NCBI GenBank assembly: GCA_017523995.1
Contig: JAFWUX010000099.1
Coordinates: forward strand, 17,383-81,382
Length of the DNA: 64,000 nucleotides
Source: Oscillospiraceae bacterium
Lineage (GTDB): Bacteria; Bacillota_A; Clostridia; Oscillospirales; Ruminococcaceae
Direction of reading: 5' to 3'
Shown here: positions 33,811 to 42,092 of the stretch, one piece after another
Layout: each line of letters begins with the position of its first letter
Numbering within the stretch: the first letter of the stretch is position 1
The notes under the pieces: generated by a model
Databases searched by the model: none
What the model saw: only the letters and a program-made list of their open reading frames with translations
What the model was told of the DNA's origin: nothing
Program-made: the position numbers and the translations under genes

Positions 33811-34773
33811 ATGTCGGAACGCTTTACCGTGACACTGAAACAAATCATTGACGAATTTCGGCTGGAGGTGCTCTACTGCCCCGGCAATCCGGAGGAGATT
33901 CTGGTCTCCGAGAACGATATCACCCGTCCCGGACTGCAGCTCATGGGCTTCTATGAATACTTCAATCCGGAGCGCATCCAGATCATCGGCAAAATGGAAT
34001 TTGCCTATCTTTCCACACTCGAGGAAAATGAGCGCGCAGAGCACATCAAGGCGCTGTTTGCGCAGCACATCAAATGTCTCTGCCTGAGCCGCGGTCTCCC
34101 CTGCTTTGCCGAGATGCTCACGCTCGCGCAGGAGTACCGCGTGCCGGTGCTCCGCACTTCGGAATCCACCTCGCACTTCACCTCGAACCTGCTCTCGTTC
34201 CTCAATCTGCATCTGGCACCGCGTGTCACCAGACACGGCGTCCTGATTGAGATTTACGGCGAAGGCATATTCATCACCGGTGAGAGCGGCGTCGGAAAAT
34301 CCGAGTGCGCAATCGAGCTTGTCAAGCGCGGACACCGTCTCGTCGCGGATGATGCCGTCGAGCTGCGCAAGGTCTCGAATACAAACCTTGTCGGTACATC
34401 GCCGGAGAATATCCGCCACTTCCTCGAGCTCCGCGGCATCGGCATCATCAATGTCCGCCGACTGTTCGGCATGGGCGCCGTCAAGCTGCAGCAGGAGATC
34501 GACATGATCATCGAGCTCGAGCCGTGGGATTCCTCCAAGACCTATGACCGCATGGGCGTTGATGAGCAGTATGCCAATATCCTCGGCGTCAAGGTGCCCT
34601 CGATGACGATTCCGGTCAAGCCGGGCAGAAACACCGCCGTCATCATGGAGGTTGCCGCGATGAACAGCCGTCAGAAGAAGATGGGCTACAACGCAACCGA
34701 AGAACTGCTGCACAATCTCGGCCTCGAGTCCATGCAGGGCAAAGAGATCGTCAAAGATTTTGACGCATTCTGA
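33811..34773 (+). CDS. hprK: HPr kinase/phosphorylase
   Basis: Phosphorylates and dephosphorylates Ser46 of HPr, setting CcpA-dependent carbon catabolite control. It is 320 residues, full length. Walker A GESGVGKS is at 157-164 and the HprK signature LRGIGIINVRRLFG at 207-220. The N-terminal domain is intact. Strong AAGGAGG Shine-Dalgarno. First gene of a run with a PHP hydrolase, murB, a glycosyltransferase and rapZ, an arrangement common in clostridia. Confidence 0.97.
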   Translation: MSERFTVTLKQIIDEFRLEVLYCPGNPEEILVSENDITRPGLQLMGFYEYFNPERIQIIGKMEFAYLSTLEENERAEHIKALFAQHIKCLCLSRGLPCFAEMLTLAQEYRVPVLRTSESTSHFTSNLLSFLNLHLAPRVTRHGVLIEIYGEGIFITGESGVGKSECAIELVKRGHRLVADDAVELRKVSNTNLVGTSPENIRHFLELRGIGIINVRRLFGMGAVKLQQEIDMIIELEPWDSSKTYDRMGVDEQYANILGVKVPSMTIPVKPGRNTAVIMEVAAMNSRQKKMGYNATEELLHNLGLESMQGKEIVKDFDAF

Positions 34774-34781
34774 GGTGAAAA

Positions 34782-35552
34782 ATGACAGAGCCTTTTCAGA
34801 TCCGTGCCGATGTACACACGCATACTGTTGCATCGACACACGCATATTCAACCGTAACCGAAATGGCACAGGCTGCCGCACAGACCGGCGTCCGGCTGCT
34901 CGGCATCACCGATCACGGACCGGGCGCGCCGGATGCGCCGCACATCTGGCATTTCCATAATTACAAGATTCTGCCGCGTGAAATCTGCGGCGTCAAGATG
35001 CTCTACGGTGTCGAAGCAAACATCATGGACGAATTCGGCACGCTCGATATGGATGCACATGAGCTCTCGTTCTGCGAATGGGTGGTCGCATCCTATCACA
35101 CCTCCTGCGTCAGCTTTCCGCGCACGCCGGAGCTTGTCACGCAGGGCTACCGCAAGGTCTGCGAAAACCCGCTTGTCGATGTCATCGGACATCCCACAAC
35201 GGCGATGTTCCCCTTTGACTACGAGCCGGTGCTCAAGCTGTTCAAGGAGGCGGGCAAGCTCGTTGAGATCAACGAAAGCTCGCTGCAGTGGAAGCAGGGC
35301 GCGCTCGAAAACGGCAAAACCGTCTATGCACTCTGCAAAAAATACGAGATCCCGATCGTGCTCAACACCGATGCGCACTATGCAGGGCTTGTCGGCAAAA
35401 CACCGATCGCAGAGCAGCTTCTGCGGGATCTTGATTTTCCGCGCCGCCTGATTGTCAACCTCGATGCGGATTACCTCATGGAGCTGGCGCATCAGAAGCG
35501 AAACATCAATTTTGATTCCAACGAAAAACATATCGCAAGAGAATCCGTATGA
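34782..35552 (+). CDS. PHP-domain phosphatase/hydrolase (YcdX-like)
   Basis: 256 residues. Metal-binding motifs of the PHP fold: DVHTHTVAS near the N-terminus, TDHGPG near 41, a Glu in GVEANIMD, GHP in the middle, and NTDAHY near residue 207. This matches the YcdX-type trinuclear zinc phosphatases. Cytoplasmic. It is not closely similar to the other PHP protein in this window (21679-22506). Eight bp after hprK. Confidence 0.88.
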   Translation: MTEPFQIRADVHTHTVASTHAYSTVTEMAQAAAQTGVRLLGITDHGPGAPDAPHIWHFHNYKILPREICGVKMLYGVEANIMDEFGTLDMDAHELSFCEWVVASYHTSCVSFPRTPELVTQGYRKVCENPLVDVIGHPTTAMFPFDYEPVLKLFKEAGKLVEINESSLQWKQGALENGKTVYALCKKYEIPIVLNTDAHYAGLVGKTPIAEQLLRDLDFPRRLIVNLDADYLMELAHQKRNINFDSNEKHIARESV

Positions 35553-35571
35553 GAGACAAAAGGAGTACAAC

Positions 35572-36489
35572 ATGATTGATATGGAACAGCTTTCGGCTGT
35601 CTGCCGGAATGCCGGTGCAGAATTCAAACCGGATGTCCGGCTCTCTGAACTCACAACCTTTAAGATCGGCGGCGCATGCAGGGCACTCATCACCCTGCCC
35701 GACATTGCCGCCTGTCAGACGATTATCACGTATCTGCGTGAAAAACGGATTCCGTTTACCTTGATCGGACGCGGCAGCAACCTGCTGGCACCCGATCAGG
35801 GCTACGAGGGCGTTGTGCTGAAGCTCGGCGGCGCGCTCGCCTCAGAGATCACTGCAGAGAACGGCGCTGTCACCTGCGGCGCAGGCGTCTCGCTGAAAAA
35901 TCTCTGTCTCTTTGCGCTCGAGCATGCGCTGACAGGTCTGGAATTCGCATACGGCATCCCCGGCTCGGTCGGCGGCGCAGTATTCATGAATGCGGGCGCC
36001 TATGACGGCGAATTTTCGCAGATTCTGGAAAGCGTCACCGTGCTCGATGAAAACGGCGCAGTCCTGACGCTCAGCGCATCCGAGCTGAATCTCGGCTACC
36101 GTCACAGCGTGTTCATGGAGCATCCGTGGATCATTCTGCAGGCGACCGTCCGGCTGACATCCGGCGATCCGGAGGCAATCCGCGCAAAGATGCAGGATCT
36201 GCTCGGTCGAAGAAAATCCAAGCAGCCGCTCGAATTTCCGAGTGCAGGCAGCACCTTCAAGCGCCCTGCCGGAAGCTTTGCCTCGAAGCTGATTGACGAG
36301 TGCGGACTCAAAGGCTACACGGTCGGCGGCGCACAGGTCAGCGAAAAGCATGCGGGCTTTGTCATCAACCGCGGCGGCGCAACCTTCGCGGATGTCATGG
36401 CAGTCTGTCAGCATGTGCAGGAGGTTGTCAAGGCACAGACTGGATTTATCCTCGAACTGGAACCGGAAATCATCGGAGAATCATCATGA
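35572..36489 (+). CDS. murB: UDP-N-acetylenolpyruvoylglucosamine reductase
   Basis: Peptidoglycan precursor synthesis: reduces UDP-GlcNAc-enolpyruvate to UDP-MurNAc with FAD and NADPH. 305 residues from ATG 35572, chosen because AAAAGGAG precedes it; the frame is open further upstream. FAD-binding GRGSNLLA, GIPGSVGGAVFMNAGAYGG-like segment (here AYDGE), PSAGSTFKRP with the catalytic Ser, and a C-terminal Glu in the ELEPEI region are visible. Type II (Gram-positive) length. Overlaps the next gene by 4 bp. Confidence 0.96.
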   Translation: MIDMEQLSAVCRNAGAEFKPDVRLSELTTFKIGGACRALITLPDIAACQTIITYLREKRIPFTLIGRGSNLLAPDQGYEGVVLKLGGALASEITAENGAVTCGAGVSLKNLCLFALEHALTGLEFAYGIPGSVGGAVFMNAGAYDGEFSQILESVTVLDENGAVLTLSASELNLGYRHSVFMEHPWIILQATVRLTSGDPEAIRAKMQDLLGRRKSKQPLEFPSAGSTFKRPAGSFASKLIDECGLKGYTVGGAQVSEKHAGFVINRGGATFADVMAVCQHVQEVVKAQTGFILELEPEIIGESS

Positions 36490-37223
36490 AAGAAAACTGC
36501 CTCTTTTCAGTTATCGTACCGGCTCACAATGAGGAACAGTATATCGGGAAATGTCTGCAAGCGATCCGCACGGCGGAGGAACAGACAGAATCCGGCAGCG
36601 TCCAGATCATTGTGGTCGCGAACCGCTGCACCGACAAAACCGCAGAGATCGCCGCGCAATACGGCGCCGAGGTCATTGAGAATCAGGATAAGTGCATCGC
36701 GAGCATCCGCAATGCCGGAGCAAAGGCAGCAGCGGGCGAGATTCTCGTCACCGTCGATGCAGATACCTACATCGAGCCGGAGACCTTCACAGAGATCCGC
36801 ACGCTGCTGGAAAGCGGCAGATATATCGGGGGCGGCGCCGTCCCGACCTTTGACCGCGCATCCCTCGGCATTGCGGTTTCAACGTTCTATGTGCTGCTCC
36901 AGATGCTGCCGGAGATCATCAGGTGCCGCGGCATGCTGTCCGGCGCCGTGTTCTGGTGCCGCAAGTCCGATTTCGATGCTGTCGGCGGATTTGATCCGTC
37001 GCTCGTCAGCCTCGAGGATCTGGATTTTGCCAAGCGGCTCAAGCAGTACGGCAAAGAGCGGGGCAAAAAATACGGCACGCTCAAATCGAAAATCTACACA
37101 TCTGCACGCAAATTCGATCAGTTCGGCGACTGGTATCTCATCAAAAACCGCAAGCTGACCAAGCGCATCTTCACCGGCAAGGACAGAGAAGCCGCCGATC
37201 AGTACTATTATGATGTGCGATAA
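36486..37223 (+). CDS. Family 2 glycosyltransferase
   Basis: 245 residues from ATG 36486 in the ATGA overlap with murB. GT2 features: SVIVPAHNEE at the N-terminus, VVANRCTDKT, and the metal-binding VTVDADTYI (DxD) near residue 90, then GGFDPSL and EDLDFAKRL for acceptor/catalytic positions. No membrane segment, so a soluble or peripheral enzyme. Substrates unknown; its place after murB hints at an envelope glycan but is not proof. Confidence 0.9.
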   Translation: MKENCLFSVIVPAHNEEQYIGKCLQAIRTAEEQTESGSVQIIVVANRCTDKTAEIAAQYGAEVIENQDKCIASIRNAGAKAAAGEILVTVDADTYIEPETFTEIRTLLESGRYIGGGAVPTFDRASLGIAVSTFYVLLQMLPEIIRCRGMLSGAVFWCRKSDFDAVGGFDPSLVSLEDLDFAKRLKQYGKERGKKYGTLKSKIYTSARKFDQFGDWYLIKNRKLTKRIFTGKDREAADQYYYDVR

Positions 37224-37237
37224 CAGGGAATACAGAT

Positions 37238-37807
37238 ATGATCGTCAATGAATCGACACTCTCGCAGGAGGACGCAGTCTTCCTGACAAAATGCGTCATC
37301 AGCGAAGCGATGAAAACGCCGCGCAAGAAGATTTCCGGCGCGGTGCTGCTGATCGGTGCAATTGCGATGCTGGCATATGCAGGGCTCGGGCTCTATCTCA
37401 TGATCAGGTTCACTGCTCCGGCGGATATCGTGTTCCATACGGTTTTATTCGGAATCCTCGGCATCACGGCGCTGCTGTGCTTCATCTTCAATAAGAAGAT
37501 CATGCTCTGGCGCACGATGCATGCAAAGGAATGGGGCACAATGTTCGGCGATGTTGTCCGGAACGAGTTTGGGGCGGATGCCGTCACGACCCACCGCTCT
37601 GCAAACGGCACAGAAACCGTGAACAAATATGCATACACGCTGATACAGGGCTATACCGTGCAGAACGGCAGCCTGTATATCTGGGTATATGCGGATCAGC
37701 GCAAAAAATTTCTTGTGCTGCACGACAGCGGCTACACCGAAGGCACCCGGGACGATGTCATCGCGCTGCTGCATAAATACGGCGTCCCGATGGTGCAGAT
37801 GCCGTAA
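37238..37807 (+). CDS. YcxB-like small membrane protein
   Basis: 189 residues. A cytoplasmic N-terminus, two TM segments (about 34-57 and 66-85), and a C-terminal domain with the pattern of YcxB-family proteins: a YAYTLIQGYTVQNGSLYIWV strand pair followed by FLVLHDSGYTEG and a terminal helix. Function of the family is unknown. In line with murB, GT2 and rapZ, 15-19 bp from each neighbour. Confidence 0.7.
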   Translation: MIVNESTLSQEDAVFLTKCVISEAMKTPRKKISGAVLLIGAIAMLAYAGLGLYLMIRFTAPADIVFHTVLFGILGITALLCFIFNKKIMLWRTMHAKEWGTMFGDVVRNEFGADAVTTHRSANGTETVNKYAYTLIQGYTVQNGSLYIWVYADQRKKFLVLHDSGYTEGTRDDVIALLHKYGVPMVQMP

Positions 37808-37825
37808 ACGGAAGGAAAACAAATC

Positions 37826-38713
37826 ATGATGGAAATGGTGTTGGTGACCGGCATGGCAGGTGCCGGCAAGACAAGCGCACTCGATGCGCTCGAGGATATC
37901 GGCTTCTATGCGGTGGACAATCTGCCGCTTGCAATGCTCGAGCCCTATCTCATACACTGTCTCGAAAAGGGCGGCAGATATTCCCGCACGGCTGCCGTCA
38001 TTGACCTGCGCTCCTGTCACCGGTATTCGGAGCTCGCCGAGGCGTACCGCAATATGCAGGACAAATATCATCAGGATATCAAGTTCACGATGCTCTGCGT
38101 CGAAGCCTCGGAGGAGGTTCTGCTCAAGCGTTTCCACACACTGCGCAGAAGCCATCCGGTTGCGGCGCGGAAGTTCGAGGGTGATCTTGTCAAGGCGATC
38201 AGCTTTGAGCACGATGAACTGCAGGTGCTCCGCGCAACGGCGGATTATCCGCTGGATTCCTCGCTGATCACCGCCGCGCAGCTCAAGGAGCAGGTCAAGC
38301 AGCATTTTCTGCAGCGCGTCACGGATGCCATGCCGATTCAGGTCATGAGCTTCGGCTTCAAATACGGCGCACCGCTCGAGACAGACCTCGTGTTTGATAT
38401 GCGCTGCCTGCCGAACCCCTACTATGTCGATGATCTGCGCGAGCACACCGGCGTGGAAAAATGCGTGCAGGATTATGTCATGGACGCGCCGGAATCGAAG
38501 GAATATTTCGATAAAATCGTGGATCTGCTGAAGTTTCTCGTGCCGCTCTATATCAGCGAGGGCAGACCGCAGCTTGTCATCGGATTCGGCTGCACCGGCG
38601 GTCAGCACCGCTCTGTGACCTTTGCAGAGCTTGTCTCCGCGGAGCTGCGCAAAGCCGATATGCATGTCATCACGCATCACCGCGACTACAAGAAATCCAA
38701 GAAAAAGCAATAA
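37826..38713 (+). CDS. rapZ: RNase adapter / nucleotide-binding protein RapZ
   Basis: 295 residues. Walker A GMAGAGKTSA near the N-terminus and the C-terminal signature FGCTGGQHRSV identify the RapZ (YvcJ) family. Binds nucleotides and, in various bacteria, controls amino-sugar metabolism or competence. The usual clostridial neighbours yvcK and whiA do not follow; a terminator and birA come instead. Shine-Dalgarno GGAAGG. Confidence 0.95.
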   Translation: MMEMVLVTGMAGAGKTSALDALEDIGFYAVDNLPLAMLEPYLIHCLEKGGRYSRTAAVIDLRSCHRYSELAEAYRNMQDKYHQDIKFTMLCVEASEEVLLKRFHTLRRSHPVAARKFEGDLVKAISFEHDELQVLRATADYPLDSSLITAAQLKEQVKQHFLQRVTDAMPIQVMSFGFKYGAPLETDLVFDMRCLPNPYYVDDLREHTGVEKCVQDYVMDAPESKEYFDKIVDLLKFLVPLYISEGRPQLVIGFGCTGGQHRSVTFAELVSAELRKADMHVITHHRDYKKSKKKQ

Positions 38714-38718
38714 AGCCA

Positions 38719-38748
38719 CGGGGTTCCGTTCTGCGGAATCCCGTTTTT
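38719..38748 (+). terminator. Terminator after rapZ
   Basis: CGGGGTTCCG / CGGAATCCCG stem with one G-U pair, five-base loop and five T. It lies only 12 bp before the birA start, so birA either has read-through expression or a promoter I cannot see. Confidence 0.75.
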
Positions 38749-38759
38749 CAGGAGGCAGA

Positions 38760-39548
38760 ATGGATACCGTAACCTACAGAAAGATCAGCGCGCGCCTGAC
38801 ACCGGATGCCGCCGGTGTTTCGCTGCAGGTGTTTGATTCCGTGACCTCAACGAATGATCTGCTGCGCGAAGCCGCAGAGAAGGGCGCGCCGGAATTCACC
38901 GTATTTGCAGCAAAACAGCAGACCGCAGGCAAGGGGCGGCAGGGCAGACAGTTCTATTCGCCGCCGCAGACAGGGCTCTATCTCAGCATCTTGTTCCGGC
39001 CGCAGATCGCGCCCGCCGAGACCCTCGCGCTGACACCGATGGCAGCCGTCGCCGCCGCGGATGCCGTCGAGCGCTGCACCGGCAGAAGGGTGCAGATCAA
39101 ATGGGTGAACGATCTGCTGCTCGGCGGCAGAAAAATCTGCGGAATCCTCGCAGAATCGCAGTTTTCCGATGCACAAACGCTGGATTATGTCATTGTCGGC
39201 ATCGGGATCAACCTGCTGGAGCCGCCGCAGGGCTTTCCGCCGGAGATCAAAGATATTGCAGGCGCCGTGTTCCCTGCCGATGCGAATGCAGAGGATGCCT
39301 TCACCGACTGTGCCGCCGCACTGATTTCCGCGCTGATGCGGGAATACCGCGGACTTGCGGAAAAGCACTATCTCACCGGCTACCGTGACCGGCTCTGCAT
39401 GCTCGGGCGGAGCGTCACCGTCTGCGAAAACGGCACAGAGCGGCAGGCGCAGGCGCTTGCAGTCGACGATGATCTGCGGCTGCGCGTGCGCTATCCGGAC
39501 GGCACCGAGCAATGGCGCTCGACCGGCGAAATCCGGATCCGGCTTTGA
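38760..39548 (+). CDS. birA: Biotin-[acetyl-CoA-carboxylase] ligase, monofunctional
   Basis: Attaches biotin to the carrier protein of acetyl-CoA carboxylase. 262 residues from ATG 38760 (CAGGAGG upstream). Begins directly with the catalytic domain: STNDLL, KQQTAGKGRQGR (adenylate-binding GRGRRG-type loop), WVNDLLLGGRKICGIL, then the C-terminal SH3-like domain. There is no N-terminal helix-turn-helix, so it cannot be the DNA-binding BirA repressor. Confidence 0.93.
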   Translation: MDTVTYRKISARLTPDAAGVSLQVFDSVTSTNDLLREAAEKGAPEFTVFAAKQQTAGKGRQGRQFYSPPQTGLYLSILFRPQIAPAETLALTPMAAVAAADAVERCTGRRVQIKWVNDLLLGGRKICGILAESQFSDAQTLDYVIVGIGINLLEPPQGFPPEIKDIAGAVFPADANAEDAFTDCAAALISALMREYRGLAEKHYLTGYRDRLCMLGRSVTVCENGTERQAQALAVDDDLRLRVRYPDGTEQWRSTGEIRIRL

Positions 39549-39563
39549 GAAAGGAGCATTTCC

Positions 39564-40232
39564 ATGCATCATATTTTCCTGATTGAGGATGACCGCGCAC
39601 TCGCCGAAACGCTCGCACAGATGCTCACCGACCGTGATTTCAAAGTGACCCGTGTCCGCGATTTCCGCAGAATCGCGGAGGAATTTGAAGCAGCACAGCC
39701 GCAGCTTGTCCTGCTGGACCTGATGCTCCCCTTTGATAACGGCTATCACTGGTGCGCGGAGCTGCGCAAGCGCTCCGATGTCCCGATTGTGTTTTTGTCC
39801 TCGGCAGCGGATAATCTCAATATCGTCACAGCCATGCAGATGGGCGGCGATGATTTCATCGCAAAGCCGGTGGATATCAACGTCCTGACCGCCAAGCTGC
39901 AGGCAATTCTGCGCAGAAGCTGCGGCACAGCGGCGCCGGCGCTCTCGCTGCACGGTCTGACGCTGCATCCGAATGACGCCTCCGCAGATTATCAGGGCAG
40001 CCGGATTGAGCTGACCAGAAACGAATTTCGCATCCTGCAAACCCTGATGGAACAGCACGGCAAAATCGTCAGCCGCGACACGCTGATGATGAAACTCTGG
40101 CAGGATGACTGCTATGTCGAGGAGAACACGCTGACCGTCAATGTGACGCGCCTGCGCAAAAAACTCGCCGCCGCAGGCCTTTCCGATTTCATCCGGACAA
40201 AGGTCGGCAGCGGCTATCTGATCGGAGACTGA
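39564..40232 (+). CDS. OmpR-family response regulator (BceR-like)
   Basis: 222 residues: receiver domain with D52 in LLDLMLP as phosphorylation site and K in IAKPV, followed by a winged-helix DNA-binding domain (about 128-220) with a typical NVTRLRKKL and GSGYL ending. Lies directly before a short-sensor kinase and a BceAB-type transporter, the classic antimicrobial-peptide detoxification module. Likely binds the tandem TGTCACAT repeats upstream of the transporter. Confidence 0.93.
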   Translation: MHHIFLIEDDRALAETLAQMLTDRDFKVTRVRDFRRIAEEFEAAQPQLVLLDLMLPFDNGYHWCAELRKRSDVPIVFLSSAADNLNIVTAMQMGGDDFIAKPVDINVLTAKLQAILRRSCGTAAPALSLHGLTLHPNDASADYQGSRIELTRNEFRILQTLMEQHGKIVSRDTLMMKLWQDDCYVEENTLTVNVTRLRKKLAAAGLSDFIRTKVGSGYLIGD

Positions 40233-40234
40233 AC

Positions 40235-41221
40235 ATGAAGCTGTTTCTGCAATATCTTTGGACAAACCGCCGGACTGCCGCAGTTTTGGCAGTCTGCGCG
40301 GTGATTTTCTGCGCGGTGCTCTGGCTGTATGCGATTCCTGCCGATGCTGCGCTTCTGGCTGCGGTTCTCTCGGGCGTGTTCGGTCTGAGTGTCCTGACTG
40401 TGCGTTTTGTCCGCTGGCGGCGGCATTATATCCGGCGCACACAGATGATGCAGGCACCGGCGCTCCTGCACGATGCGCTGCCGGAAACCGACGATCCGGC
40501 GGAGGCGCAGTATCAGGCGATGCTGCAAAATCTGCGCACATTGTATACAGAGCAGGTCAACCGCACAGAGCGCGAGCGCACAGATACAATCGACTACTTC
40601 ACGCAGTGGGTGCATCAGATCAAGACGCCTGTTTCCGTCATGCGCATGATGCTGCAGGCGGAGGATACCGATGAACACCGCGCCTTGCAGAGCGAATTAT
40701 TCCGCGTGGAGCAGTATGCGGAGATGGCGCTTGCCTACACGCGGCTTGACAGCAGCGCCCGCGACCTCGTCATTCAGGAGACCGCGCTCGATCCGGTAAT
40801 CCGTGCCGCAATCCGCAAATATGCGCCGCTCTTTATCCGCCGGAAGCTGCGCATCGTCTATGACGGCACCACCGAATCCGCACTGACAGACGAAAAATGG
40901 CTGCAGTTCATCCTCGAGCAGATTCTCTCGAACGCCGTCAAGTATACGGATACAGGCAGCGTCACCGTCACGGTCACAGAGCAGACAATCCGCATTGCCG
41001 ACACCGGCAAGGGCATCGCGCCGGAGGATCTGCCGCGCATCTTTGAAAAAGGATACACCGGCAGGCTCGGTCGCGCGGACAAACAGGCGACCGGCATCGG
41101 GCTCTACCTCTGCAAAAAGGCGGCGGACCGGCTCAACATCCGCCTGACCGCGGAATCCGAATACGGCAAGGGCTCCGCGTTCACGCTGCACCTGCATGCA
41201 GATGCGCGGCAGTATGAATGA
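40235..41221 (+). CDS. Intramembrane-sensing histidine kinase (BceS-like)
   Basis: 328 residues. Two TM segments at the N-terminus (about 14-33 and 37-58) with almost no external loop, typical of kinases that sense through the partner transporter. H127 in WVHQIKTP is the phospho-acceptor; N-box LSNAVKYT, G1 DTGKGI and G2 GIGLYLCKK are intact. Starts 2 bp after the regulator gene. Confidence 0.93.
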   Translation: MKLFLQYLWTNRRTAAVLAVCAVIFCAVLWLYAIPADAALLAAVLSGVFGLSVLTVRFVRWRRHYIRRTQMMQAPALLHDALPETDDPAEAQYQAMLQNLRTLYTEQVNRTERERTDTIDYFTQWVHQIKTPVSVMRMMLQAEDTDEHRALQSELFRVEQYAEMALAYTRLDSSARDLVIQETALDPVIRAAIRKYAPLFIRRKLRIVYDGTTESALTDEKWLQFILEQILSNAVKYTDTGSVTVTVTEQTIRIADTGKGIAPEDLPRIFEKGYTGRLGRADKQATGIGLYLCKKAADRLNIRLTAESEYGKGSAFTLHLHADARQYE

Positions 41222-41232
41222 CCTTACAAAAA

Positions 41233-41287
41233 TGTCACATCCGTGTCACATGATTCGATGTCGCTTTTCCTGCGGATATGGTATACT
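41233..41287 (+). promoter_or_regulatory. Promoter and tandem operator of the BceAB-type transporter
   Basis: TGTCACAT occurs at 41233-41240 and 41244-41251, 11 bp (one helical turn) apart, with a weaker TGTCGC at 41259. A TATACT -10 is at 41282-41287, with no good -35. A weak -35 plus direct repeats is typical of activation by an OmpR-type regulator. Confidence 0.65.
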
Positions 41288-41312
41288 GATGTCAGAAAAG
41301 GAGGTCTGAATC

Positions 41313-42092
41313 ATGGCAATTTTAGAGGTTCAGGGCGTTGAAAAAATCTACACAACAAGATTCGGCAGCAATCAGGTACAGGCACTTTCGGATGTATACT
41401 TTTCCGTAGAGCAGGGCGAATATGTCGCCGTCATGGGCGAATCCGGCTCCGGCAAAACCACGCTGCTCAATATTCTCGCAGCACTCGATAAGCCCACAAA
41501 GGGCGATGTGCTGCTCGACGGCAAAGCGCTTTCCAAAATCAGCGACAGGGAGCTTGCGGCATTCCGCCGTCAGAATCTTGGATTTGTGTTCCAGAATTTC
41601 AATCTGCTCGATAACTTCACACTGCGCGACAACATCTTCCTGCCGCTCGTGCTCGCAGGCATGCAGTATGACGAAATGGAAAAGCGGCTCACCCCGATGG
41701 CAAAGGTACTCGGCATCCACGAGCTGCTCAACAAATTCCCCTATGAGGTCTCCGGCGGACAGAAGCAGCGCGCCGCAATCGCACGCGCGATCATCACCGA
41801 ACCGAAGCTCCTGCTTGCCGATGAGCCGACCGGCGCACTCGATTCCAAATCCACCGACAGCCTGCTCGATGTATTCGGCAAGCTCAACGCAGGCGGTCAG
41901 ACCATCGTTATGGTCACGCACTCCGTCAAGGCGGCAAGCCGCGCCGGCAGAGTGCTGTTCATCAAGGACGGCGTCATCTTCCACCAGATTTACCGCGGCG
42001 AGGCAAACAATGAGGAGATGTATCAGCGCATTTCCGATTCGCTGACGCGCATGCTGTCACAGAACCCGCAAGGCGGTGAGCAGGATGCGTAA
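41313..42092 (+). CDS. BceA-type ABC transporter ATPase
   Basis: 259 residues. Walker A GESGSGKTT (42-50), signature VSGGQKQRA, Walker B LLLADEPTGALD. Partner of the following large permease; together they remove or counter cell-wall-active peptides such as bacitracin-like compounds, and signal to the kinase. Shine-Dalgarno AAAGGAGG. Confidence 0.94.
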   Translation: MAILEVQGVEKIYTTRFGSNQVQALSDVYFSVEQGEYVAVMGESGSGKTTLLNILAALDKPTKGDVLLDGKALSKISDRELAAFRRQNLGFVFQNFNLLDNFTLRDNIFLPLVLAGMQYDEMEKRLTPMAKVLGIHELLNKFPYEVSGGQKQRAAIARAIITEPKLLLADEPTGALDSKSTDSLLDVFGKLNAGGQTIVMVTHSVKAASRAGRVLFIKDGVIFHQIYRGEANNEEMYQRISDSLTRMLSQNPQGGEQDA

